Assembly (NCBI GenBank): GCA_951813575.1
Contig: OX638375.1
Location: 3,667,330 to 3,731,329 of the forward strand
DNA length: 64,000 nt
Direction of reading: 5' to 3'
From: Candidatus Binatia bacterium
GTDB lineage: Bacteria; Desulfobacterota; Binatia; UBA9968; JAJDTQ01
Of the stretch, positions 24,313 through 31,498 are shown in pieces. Position numbers and translations under genes: made by a program. Every line of letters begins with the position of its first letter. Within the stretch, counting starts at the first letter, position 1. The notes below the pieces were generated by a model, which saw nothing but the letters and a program-made list of their open reading frames with translations, was not told where the DNA came from and ran no database searches.

Positions 24313-26376
24313 ATGGGACATGCGAACATGGTCTGGCACGCGACCCGTTCCTTCGTGGTGGCGGCGACACTCCTGATCGTCTGCGCGCCGTCGGCGGTGG
24401 CGGACTACAATGCGGGTAAGCGGGCTTGGGATGCCGGCAAGCCCGCGGAGGCGCTGGTGCAGTGGCGGGCGGCGGCCGATGCCGGGGACCGGCGGGCGAT
24501 GCTGGAACTGGGGCGGCTATACCGCATGGGGCTGGGCGCACCACAGGACTACGTTCTGGCGCACATGTGGTTCAACTTGGCGGCGAGCCGGGGCGAGATG
24601 GAGGCCCTGAAGGAACGCGACGCCCTGGCCGCGAAGATGACCCCGCAGCAGGTGGCCGCTGCCCAGGACCGGGCGCGGGAGTGGCGGCCCGGGGCCGGAG
24701 ATGACAGGACGGCTCCGGCAGTTGTCGAGCGGCCGGCTCGTCCGGCCACGGGTCCGCCGCCCGCGCGTGTGATCCGGGAGGCCCAGGGATTGCTGGCGGT
24801 CTTGGGGTACAAGCCGGGTCCGGCGGATGGCCAATGGGGCGGGCGCACGGCGAAGGCCTACGGGGCGTTTTTGCGCGACGCCGGATTGCCACTGTCTCGC
24901 ACATTGACGCCGGAGGGTATGCGCGCCCTGCGTGCCGTGGCGCGGCGCCAGCGGGTCGGAGCGGAAGAGCGGTCGGCCGGGCAGGCCAAGCCGCGGCAGC
25001 CCGTGGCGACGGCGCCGCGTCCCGATGAGTTGCACCGGGCGGCAAGGGCAGGTGACATCGACGGTCTGAAGGCGGCGCTCAAAGCGGGGGTGGACGTAAA
25101 CGCACGGGACCGGCAGGGCTGGACGGCGCTGATGCGTGCGGCCAACAAGGGCTACGTGCTGCTGGTAGAGCCTTTGTTGACGGCCGGGGCCGACCCCAAC
25201 CTTCGCGCCGCCGACGGCGCCACGGCGCTGTTCATGGCCGCGGTGCATGGACACTCGGAGGTCGTTGAGGTGTTGATGAAGGCGGGGGCGGAGGTAAGCA
25301 TCAAGGGACCCAAGGGGAAGACCCCGGTGGACGCGGCGCGGGCACGGTACGGTGACGCCGAGGCGGCACGGAAGAAGAAGGAGAGTTCGGCCGTCATTGC
25401 GTTGCTGGAAGGCAAGACATGGGCGCAGGTGGCCGAGGAGGTTCGGCGGCAGGAGGACGACTCTGCGATCGCCAAGGCCGACTCGATCGGAACCGCGGCG
25501 GCCTATGCGAAATACCTGTCGGCGCACCCGCGGGGTCGCCATGTCGACAAGGCACGGCGTTATGTGGAGCAGGCGCGCCGCGTGGCGGAACTGAACAGGG
25601 CTGTGGTGCAGCGATTGGGCAAGAGCTTCCGCGATTGTGCTGAATGTCCGGAGATGGTGGTGGTTCCTGGCGGGAGTTACAAGATGGGTTCGCCTGGGGA
25701 TGAAGCGGATAGGAGCGCCCACGAAGGGCTGCAGCACCGGGTGACGATACCGAGGCCGTTCGCGGTGGGGAAGTACGAGGTGACGTTTGACGAGTGGGAT
25801 GCGTGTGTGACGGGCGGCGGTTGCAACGACTATCGACCTGGGGATCGGGGCTGGGGCCGTGGTCGTCGTCCGGTGATCAAAGTGAGTTGGGAGGACGCGA
25901 AGAGGTACGTGGAATGGTTGTCGGGAACGACGGGTAAGAGATACCGGCTATTGAGTGAGTCGGAATGGGAGTATGTGGCGCGTGCGGGGACGACGGGGCC
26001 ATTTCACTATGGGTCGACGATCTCACCGGAGCAGACGAATTATAGCGGGGATTATACGTATGGATCGGGTAGCAAGGGTGTGAATCGCCGCGAGACGGTT
26101 TCTGTGGGCTCGTTTCCGAGGAATGTATTTGGATTGCACGATGTACATGGGAACGTATGGGAGTGGGTGGAGGACTGCTGGCACGGTGACTACTCGGGAG
26201 CGCCGGCGGATGAGAGTGCCTGGACGACTGGCGGAGACTGTGGAAAACGCGTGTTGCGCGGCGGTTCCTGGGTCGACGGACCCTGGTTCCTCCGGTCCGC
26301 CAACCGTAACTGGAACCTTCAAGGGCTCCGGAGCATTTTCATCGGTTTCCGCATTGCACGAACGCTCACTCCATGA
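24313..26376 (+). CDS. DGR target protein 1: secreted Sel1/PG-binding/ankyrin/FGE-sulfatase protein
   Basis: Secreted protein of 687 aa. After a signal peptide (ends near AVADYNAG) come Sel1/TPR-like repeats (about 31-115), a peptidoglycan-binding-like domain (about 150-215, REAQGLLAVLGYKPG), three ankyrin repeats (about 236-345, GDIDGLKAALKAGVDVNARD), a charged linker, and a formylglycine-generating-enzyme/C-type-lectin fold domain from residue 438 (MVVVPGGSYKMGSP ... HDVHGNVWEWVEDCW). The last 44 residues are the variable repeat; residues 654-677 are the diversified patch. These lectin-fold domains are classic DGR ligand-binding scaffolds. Start 24313 follows a GAAGGAGG site. It is probably displayed at the envelope and binds a variable ligand. 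Confidence 0.93.
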   Translation: MGHANMVWHATRSFVVAATLLIVCAPSAVADYNAGKRAWDAGKPAEALVQWRAAADAGDRRAMLELGRLYRMGLGAPQDYVLAHMWFNLAASRGEMEALKERDALAAKMTPQQVAAAQDRAREWRPGAGDDRTAPAVVERPARPATGPPPARVIREAQGLLAVLGYKPGPADGQWGGRTAKAYGAFLRDAGLPLSRTLTPEGMRALRAVARRQRVGAEERSAGQAKPRQPVATAPRPDELHRAARAGDIDGLKAALKAGVDVNARDRQGWTALMRAANKGYVLLVEPLLTAGADPNLRAADGATALFMAAVHGHSEVVEVLMKAGAEVSIKGPKGKTPVDAARARYGDAEAARKKKESSAVIALLEGKTWAQVAEEVRRQEDDSAIAKADSIGTAAAYAKYLSAHPRGRHVDKARRYVEQARRVAELNRAVVQRLGKSFRDCAECPEMVVVPGGSYKMGSPGDEADRSAHEGLQHRVTIPRPFAVGKYEVTFDEWDACVTGGGCNDYRPGDRGWGRGRRPVIKVSWEDAKRYVEWLSGTTGKRYRLLSESEWEYVARAGTTGPFHYGSTISPEQTNYSGDYTYGSGSKGVNRRETVSVGSFPRNVFGLHDVHGNVWEWVEDCWHGDYSGAPADESAWTTGGDCGKRVLRGGSWVDGPWFLRSANRNWNLQGLRSIFIGFRIARTLTP
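26243..26367 (+). repeat. DGR variable repeat 1 (VR1)
   Basis: 125-base segment at the 3' end of target gene 1, collinear without gaps with the template repeat at 27914-28038. By my alignment 31 positions differ, 17 of them template adenines, concentrated in codons 654-677. The 14 non-adenine changes, including CCG to CCC and GCC to CAA, show that VR1 has also drifted or was last rewritten from an older template. The invariant frame GGSW ... SANR ... GFRIAR is kept. Confidence 0.9.
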
Positions 26377-26404
26377 GTCCTTACTTCTTTACATCATGCG
26401 GCGG

Positions 26405-26427
26405 CCCAGGGGGCGCAGCCCCCTGGG
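26405..26427 (+). other. GC-rich hairpin 28 bases after target gene 1
   Basis: Perfect 10-bp stem CCCAGGGGGC / GCCCCCTGGG with loop GCA. A matching hairpin lies the same distance after target gene 2, and the bases before it are also conserved. In the Bordetella phage DGR a hairpin just 3' of the variable repeat is needed for efficient retrohoming, so this is a candidate homing structure. It lacks a T-run, so a simple intrinsic terminator is less likely. Confidence 0.75.
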
Positions 26428-26475
26428 CGATTTTCATGAGAGCTTTGAGTTTACATTTGCGACAGTGAGGAGTCA

Positions 26476-26851
26476 TTGACCGAGACCACAGGAGATAGGG
26501 CACGGGAGACTGGCCCGGCTCTCGACTGCCACTACCGCTTCATCCTGTGGCTCGTGCCGGCGGTCAACCGCTTCTCTCGCGCCCACAAATTTCTTCTCGG
26601 GGACCGCATCCAGGGTACGGCCATGGAAGTCCTCGAAGCTCTGATAGAAGCCACCTACAACAGGCGCCGCGAGGCGCCGCTTTCCCGCGCCAACCTCGGT
26701 ATCGAGAAGCTGCGGTTCCTGTGCCGGCTGGCCCCATGACCTTCGCTGTCTCGATTCCCGGCGCTACGAGTACGCGGCCCGCTCCCTGGACGAGACCGGA
26801 CGCCGCATCGGCGCCTGGAGAAAGGCGCACCGAAGCCATGAAAGCGCGTGA
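26476..26851 (+). pseudogene. avd: DGR accessory protein Avd, interrupted by a one-base frameshift
   Basis: The frame from TTG 26476 (after a GAGGAG site) encodes Avd-family sequence: FLLGDRIQGTAMEVLEALIE and SRANLGIEKLRFLCRLA, typical of the four-helix protein that binds DGR reverse transcriptase. It stops at 26739 after 87 residues. Removing one C from the CCCC run at 26732-26735 restores the rest of the family (HDLRCLDSRRYEYAARSLDE ...) to a stop at 26851, giving 125 residues. The restored stop would overlap the RT start. The indel may be real inactivation, a recoding site or an assembly error. Confidence 0.85.
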
Positions 26852-28105
26852 CCTCTTCGATGCCATTGCTTCCTTCCCGGCCCTTTCGGCGGCAGCGCGG
26901 CGCGCCGCCTCGGGAAAGCACGCCAAGCCCGGCGCGGCGTCGTTCCTCGCCAACCAGGAAAGGAGGTGTTGCGGCTGGAGCGTGAGCTTCGGAGCGGCCG
27001 CTACCGGCCGGGCCGTTACCGGACCATGGAGATCTTCGATCCCAAGCACCGCGTGGTATCCGCCGCTCCTTTCCGCGACCGGGTCGTCCATCATGCCTTC
27101 TGCGCGGTGTGCGAGCCCATCTTCGAGCGAGGCTTCATCCACGACAGCTACGCCAACCGCAAGGGCAAGGGCACGCACCGGACCGTGGACCGCTACGAGA
27201 GGTTCGGGGACCGCTTCCGTTACGTGCTGCGCAGCGACATCTACCGCTACTTCCCGGCCATCGATCACGAGGTCCTGAAACGCGACCTGCGCCGGCGCAT
27301 CGCCTGCCCCCGTACGCTCGCGCTGGCGGACCGCATCATCGACGCTTCCAACCCCCAGGAGCCGGTCCATCTGCACTATCCGGGCGACGGCCTGTTCACG
27401 CCCTGGGATCGCCGCCGGGGCCTTCCTATCGGTAACCTGACCAGTCAGTTCTTCGCCAACGTGTACCTCGACGGACTGGACCATTTCTGCAAGGAGGTGC
27501 TGCGGGCCAAGGGCTATCTCAGGTACGTGGACGACTTCGTGCTGTTCCATGACGACCGGCATCGGTTGGAGGAGTGGCGGCAACGGATCTCCCGTTACCT
27601 GGAGCGCTGTCGTCTGGGTCTCCATCCCCGCAAGACTTTCGTGAAGCCGACGGACGAGGCCGCGACCTTTCTCGGGTTCGTGCTGCTGCCGGGCGGCCGC
27701 AGGCGCCTTCTCGAGGAGAACGTGCGCCGCTTCCGCAACCGGCTGCGCGGTCTGCGGGACCGCTGGCGCGGGGGCACGGTGGAGCCCGACGAGGTTCGGC
27801 GACGGGTGCAGTCCTGGATCGCCCACGCCGAGCATGCCGACACCTGGCGTCTGCGCCAATCCATCTTTCGGGGCGGATGGTTCGATCCGTCCCGTGGGCT
27901 TGGCCGCCCCCCTGATCCCGCGTGTTGCGCGGCGGTTCCTGGAACAACAAACCGAGGAACCTCCGGTCCGCCAACCGCAACAGGAACACCGCCGGGAACC
28001 GGAACAACAACAACGGTTTCCGTATTGCCCGCACGCTCCGTCGCCGGAGCCGGCGTCCTCACGGGGACGCCGGGAGCACCCGTGAGCGTTCAGGGGCGGC
28101 CATGA
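26838..28105 (+). pseudogene. DGR reverse transcriptase, apparent one-base frameshift near the N-terminus
   Basis: The body (open from GTG 26966) is a DGR-class [51 protein letters not shown], the DGR hallmark [17 protein letters not shown] and catalytic YVDDFVLF. Family N-terminal sequence ([20 protein letters not shown]) begins at ATG 26838 in a different frame. Adding one G near 26960-26965 would join the two and give [12 protein letters not shown]. The 3' end of the frame runs through the template repeat, so the last about 60 residues are template-encoded and probably not part of the RT fold. If initiation at 26966 works, a nearly complete catalytic domain would still be made. Confidence 0.9.
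27914..28038 (+). repeat. DGR template repeat (TR)
   Basis: 125 bases matching both variable repeats. Read in the target-gene frame it encodes [19 protein letters not shown] and onward to [10 protein letters not shown]. The 24 codons between the conserved W and GF contain 28 adenines, most in AAC codons, the codon bias that DGRs use to maximise amino-acid choice after adenine mutagenesis. It lies in the 3' end of the RT frame, the usual cis arrangement. At 28032 TR has C where both variable repeats have A, resembling the IMH*/IMH distinction. Confidence 0.95.
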
Positions 28106-28153
28106 TGAGACAGGACCCGTGCCCCTCTTGCCCGCTGTCTTGCGGGGAGGGGC
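28050..28153 (+). other. two hairpins after the template repeat
   Basis: First hairpin: 9-bp stem CCGGCGTCC / GGACGCCGG at 28050-28073 with a six-base loop, starting 11 bases after TR. Second hairpin: GCCCCTC / GAGGGGC at 28121-28153 with an inner CCCGC / GCGGG stem. They could structure or terminate the TR-containing RNA that primes mutagenic cDNA synthesis. Neither is followed by a T-run. Confidence 0.55.
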
Positions 28154-28277
28154 GCGGGTGGGCGCGGAATTCGGCTCGACATTGCAGATACGGCCTTGTT
28201 GCGGCTTTGAGGACCGTGGCGTTAGTGCGGCCAACTGTTTGTTGACTTAGTCATCGCCTTAGTTTAGGGGTGTTTAC

Positions 28278-28511
28278 ATGCCTCAAGTATCCGTTCACGA
28301 AGCGAAGACGCATCTTTCGCGGCTGTTGCGGGAACTCGCGGCCGGAGAAGACGTGATCATCACACGGTCGGGACAGCCGGTGGCACGACTCGTGCCGATA
28401 GGCCAGGGTCGGCGCACTTTCGGTCACGACCGGGGACGTTTCGTGGTGCCCGACGACTTTGACGCCCCGCTGGACGAGGAGATGCTCCGCGCCTTTGAAG
28501 GGCGGAAGTGA
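28278..28511 (+). CDS. type II antitoxin, Phd/YefM family
   Basis: 77-residue antitoxin with the Phd/YefM N-terminal DNA-binding fold: VSVHEAKTHLSRLLRELAAG, EDVIITRSGQPVARLVPI. The C-terminal tail (DDFDAPLDEEMLRAFEGRK) is the usual toxin-neutralising segment. The stop overlaps the toxin start (GTGA), so antitoxin is made first and the pair is translationally coupled. Such antitoxins normally repress their own promoter. The operon lies directly after the DGR template region and may help keep the locus. Confidence 0.9.
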   Translation: MPQVSVHEAKTHLSRLLRELAAGEDVIITRSGQPVARLVPIGQGRRTFGHDRGRFVVPDDFDAPLDEEMLRAFEGRK

Positions 28512-28921
28512 GGTATCTCCTCGATACGCACTGCTGGCTATGGTTGCAGACCGAGCCCGAACGGATCTCCCCAAGTCTCCTGGCGACGATAGCGGTTCGG
28601 TCGTCCGAGATTTATCTCTCGGCGGCCAGTGCCTGGGAGATCGCGATCAAGTACGAGGCCGGACGACTTGCCCTTCCTGACCCGCCCGAGGTCTACGTTG
28701 CGGAGAGCATGCGACGGACCGGCGCCGGCGGACTGGCGATCTCCCATATCCACGCGCTCACGGCGGCAGCCCTGCCGCCGCATCATCGTGACCCTTTCGA
28801 CCGCGTCCTGGTAGCCCAGGCCCAGGTGGAAGGGTTGACGCTGGTGACCGCGGACCCGGTGCTTGAATCCTACGACGTTGCCATCGTCCGCGCCGAGGCT
28901 CTTCCGTCATCCCGCACTTGA
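28508..28921 (+). CDS. PIN-domain toxin (VapC-like)
   Basis: PIN-domain ribonuclease toxin of 137 aa. It begins RYLLDTHCWLWLQ (first acidic metal ligand), then YLSAASAWEIAIKYEAGRL (second acidic residue), HHRDPFDRVLVAQAQVEGL (third) and LVTADP (fourth), a complete metal-binding set. The sequence matches the Phd-associated PIN subgroup. It uses a GTG start inside the antitoxin stop. Expected activity is cleavage of tRNA or rRNA when free of antitoxin. Confidence 0.9.
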   Translation: MRYLLDTHCWLWLQTEPERISPSLLATIAVRSSEIYLSAASAWEIAIKYEAGRLALPDPPEVYVAESMRRTGAGGLAISHIHALTAAALPPHHRDPFDRVLVAQAQVEGLTLVTADPVLESYDVAIVRAEALPSSRT

Positions 28922-28959
28922 CACCGGAGCGGTTCTTTCCAACCCAACAGGTTTTCACT

Positions 28960-29892
28960 ATGATACGCGGCGTGGCGACGGTCGTCCGGAACATGTTCGC
29001 AATGGCGCTGGCGGCGACACTGACGACCGCGTCGTCCGCCATGGCGCAAGACGAGAAAGCACGTTTGTTCGCATCCCATGCGCTGGCTCTGCGCAAAGGG
29101 GGGGTCACGGCTGAAGCGGGCGCTCTCGCCATTCTGGCACAAATCCCGGGAATGCCCGGAGTTAGTGTGGCTGAGCTTTGGCCGCCGGCCTTCGAGAACA
29201 TGATCGTGAAGCTCGGGCGGTTGCGTTCGCCCGCCCCGGTTGCACTCTACTACAACCCGTTGCTCGATGTTGCGGTGTTTTCCCTGTGGCAGTTCCGGGG
29301 GGACCAATACCGTGTGGCGTCGGTCCGTGCGTTGCCGGGCGAACGTCTTGCCGATGCCGCAGCGTCCGTCACTTTGCAACCCTCATGGACCAGGGACAAG
29401 GCTGGACCGATGGCGGCTCTCCGCGACATCCCGGCCGGGCGGCTCGCATCGTTTCGGAAGGCCCATCCGGCTGCGGCTCTGGAGGGCTCCCGGGATGGCG
29501 TAACATTCGCCGCCGCGGCGGACCACATGCGCGCGGTTTTGCCACGGCTGGCGTGGAATATGGCCATGCGCGTGCAATGGGCCGCGGGCAGCCCGGTGTG
29601 GCTCGATACGACGCTGGGAAGAATCGATGACGCGCTCGCGGCCCGGGATGCGGCCGCGATCCGGGCCGGCGCTCCCGACACGGACGCCGCCACTGCCAGC
29701 GCGCTGGCGCGCCTGCCCGCGGGATTCGCCGCGGGACTGCGACTCGACATGACGCTCGATGCGGGCGGGAACGATCGCCTGGTCGTGGCGTCGCTTCGGG
29801 AGGACGGCCGTCTCTATGTCTTCGCTCTTTGCCGGCTGAGCGGAGGGAGTTGCGGGTTGCGACGGCTGTTCCTTACGTCGCTGATCGAATAG
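28960..29892 (+). CDS. secreted protein of unknown function
   Basis: 310-aa product with a clear signal peptide (MIRGVATVVRNMFAMALAAT ... SAMAQ). I recognise no domain. The mature part alternates Ala-rich helices with short strands; DVAVFSLWQFRGDQYRVASV and LDMTLDAGGNDRLVVASLRE suggest a beta-sheet core, and it ends with a CRLSGGSCGLRRLF segment holding two cysteines. It is 10 bases upstream of another secreted gene, so they are probably co-expressed. The pair sits between the two DGR target genes and may belong to the same surface system. Confidence 0.7.
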   Translation: MIRGVATVVRNMFAMALAATLTTASSAMAQDEKARLFASHALALRKGGVTAEAGALAILAQIPGMPGVSVAELWPPAFENMIVKLGRLRSPAPVALYYNPLLDVAVFSLWQFRGDQYRVASVRALPGERLADAAASVTLQPSWTRDKAGPMAALRDIPAGRLASFRKAHPAAALEGSRDGVTFAAAADHMRAVLPRLAWNMAMRVQWAAGSPVWLDTTLGRIDDALAARDAAAIRAGAPDTDAATASALARLPAGFAAGLRLDMTLDAGGNDRLVVASLREDGRLYVFALCRLSGGSCGLRRLFLTSLIE

Positions 29893-29902
29893 GGGGTTCG
29901 AG

Positions 29903-31420
29903 ATGACTCGTTTGCCGAAGTGTTTCCGCTCCACCGTTCTGCTCGCGGCCGTGGCCGCCGGGTTGGCGTTGGCCGCTCCTTCCGCGGACGCGGGCCTCCG
30001 CGACACTTTCAAGAATGCCCGGGATACCGCCAAGTGCGCGTCCACGGCCGTCTTCCGGCCGTTGAAGATTTTTGCTCGAGGGTTCAAGAACTTTGGAGAC
30101 CCTGAAGGCATGAGCGAAAGGGAGTACGCACGGGAAGCCGACAAGTCCACGAAGGAAGCCATGAAGGAGTGCCTGGCAGCCAGCGAGAACATCATGGCGC
30201 GGAGCTTCGGGGTCGAGAAGGTGGCGGAAAAGGCGCGGGAGGTGGCGGCCAAGGTGCAGAAGGCGGCCGAGTCGGCAAGAAGCGCCGCGGACGAGGTCTC
30301 GAAGTGGTTCGACGGGAAGAAGAAGCCCCGAGAGGATGGCCGCATGGCGCTATCCGTGGGTGACGGCGAGCGGGAGTTCTACGAGCGGGAGACCGGCGTG
30401 TTGGGTGACGAACCTTTACCGGTCGCAAAGCCAAGCCCGTTGGATGAGGACATCAAGCGCCTGCTTGAGGAAAAGCGCCAGTTGGACGAGCAGGCGGCCG
30501 CGTGGGAAGCCGGAACACGGGACGATGCGCCGCCGCCCGAGACGCCGGCTGGTGCCAGACCAGGGCAGGACGTTTGGCGAGAACAGCCGGAGCCCGGGTG
30601 CCGTGAAGGCGAATGGGGATGCGGGGAGGAGTATTGGAACAAGGAGCTTCAGGCCAAGGCGAGCCGGCTGGATCCGTGGGCGGCCCTGCGCGAAGGTGAG
30701 GAACGGAAGCGTGAAGGCGCGGGGCCGGGGCAAGGTGAGGGGATGGAACGCGCCGCGAAGTGCGCCGACCCCTGGGGGGATTGCTCCCGAACTCAGGACG
30801 CCGGAGGGCGGTGGGGCGGTGCTCGCGAGCGAGTCGGACAGGGGAGCAGAGAGAGTGCTCGACCGGATGACGCGGACTCGCGCGCGGACTACACGAGCGC
30901 ATTGGCCTCCTTGCTGGGTGAAAGGGCCTCCGGGTCGGAAACCGACTATCGGACGGCCCTCGAGAAGATGGAAGAGAAAGCGCGGCGCCAGAAGCAGCGT
31001 GAAGAAGCGAAGCGCGCAAGGATGCAAGCCGAAGCCCGGCGTCGAAAGCAACGCGACGAGGAACGGGCAAGGGCGAAGGCCTCGGCACCGTCCGCCACCG
31101 CGTCGGCTCGGTCCGGGTCGGGTACCGACACCGCCAAGAGGAAGTTGTCGAGCAACTGCGAGGCAGATGTAGTGCCCGCGTGCAGGCGAGCGGCAGCGTC
31201 AGCCGAGACGACAAACGCGTCGCTCCAACGGACGGCCCAGTCCGGCAGGATGTCTCGCCGCCAAAAGTTGGCAGTTCTGGTGCAGATGACCCAAAATGGC
31301 CTCAACGCGGCCAGAACGTGCCTCCGGGTTGAGCCACGGCCGCACTGTAAGGCCATGTATCGCAGGGCGGAGAAGGAGCTCGAACGCACCCGCCAGTCCG
31401 CTCTGCGTCAGATGCGGTAG
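29903..31420 (+). CDS. secreted, highly charged coiled-coil-rich protein of unknown function
   Basis: 505-aa product with a signal peptide (LLAAVAAGLALAAPSADAG). After it the sequence is dominated by Lys/Glu/Arg/Ala helices, with strong coiled-coil character around KMEEKARRQKQREEAKRARM and a disordered acidic middle rich in Gly, Glu and Pro. A cysteine-containing helical tail (NCEADVVPACRRAA ... RTCLRVEPRPHCKAMYRRA) ends the protein. No family is recognised. Start 29903 follows GGGGTTCGAG. It could be a scaffold or envelope-spanning protein working with the neighbouring DGR targets; this is inference from position only. Confidence 0.65.
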   Translation: MTRLPKCFRSTVLLAAVAAGLALAAPSADAGLRDTFKNARDTAKCASTAVFRPLKIFARGFKNFGDPEGMSEREYAREADKSTKEAMKECLAASENIMARSFGVEKVAEKAREVAAKVQKAAESARSAADEVSKWFDGKKKPREDGRMALSVGDGEREFYERETGVLGDEPLPVAKPSPLDEDIKRLLEEKRQLDEQAAAWEAGTRDDAPPPETPAGARPGQDVWREQPEPGCREGEWGCGEEYWNKELQAKASRLDPWAALREGEERKREGAGPGQGEGMERAAKCADPWGDCSRTQDAGGRWGGARERVGQGSRESARPDDADSRADYTSALASLLGERASGSETDYRTALEKMEEKARRQKQREEAKRARMQAEARRRKQRDEERARAKASAPSATASARSGSGTDTAKRKLSSNCEADVVPACRRAAASAETTNASLQRTAQSGRMSRRQKLAVLVQMTQNGLNAARTCLRVEPRPHCKAMYRRAEKELERTRQSALRQMR

Positions 31421-31498
31421 CCGTCGGGATGGAGGGGTGCGGACCGCGGAGTACCCTTCGAGGTTTCAGGAAGCCTTCCACCACGGAGTACGATCAGG

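Noticed and set aside
26405..26427. Simple rho-independent terminator after DGR target 1
   Set aside because: No T-run follows the stem, and its conserved position after both variable repeats fits a DGR homing structure better, though a terminator role is not excluded.
26547..27278. Separate 243-aa gene in the avd/RT region
   Set aside because: It joins a shadow of avd, the true RT N-terminus and a shadow of the RT body; only the part after ATG 26838 is meaningful.
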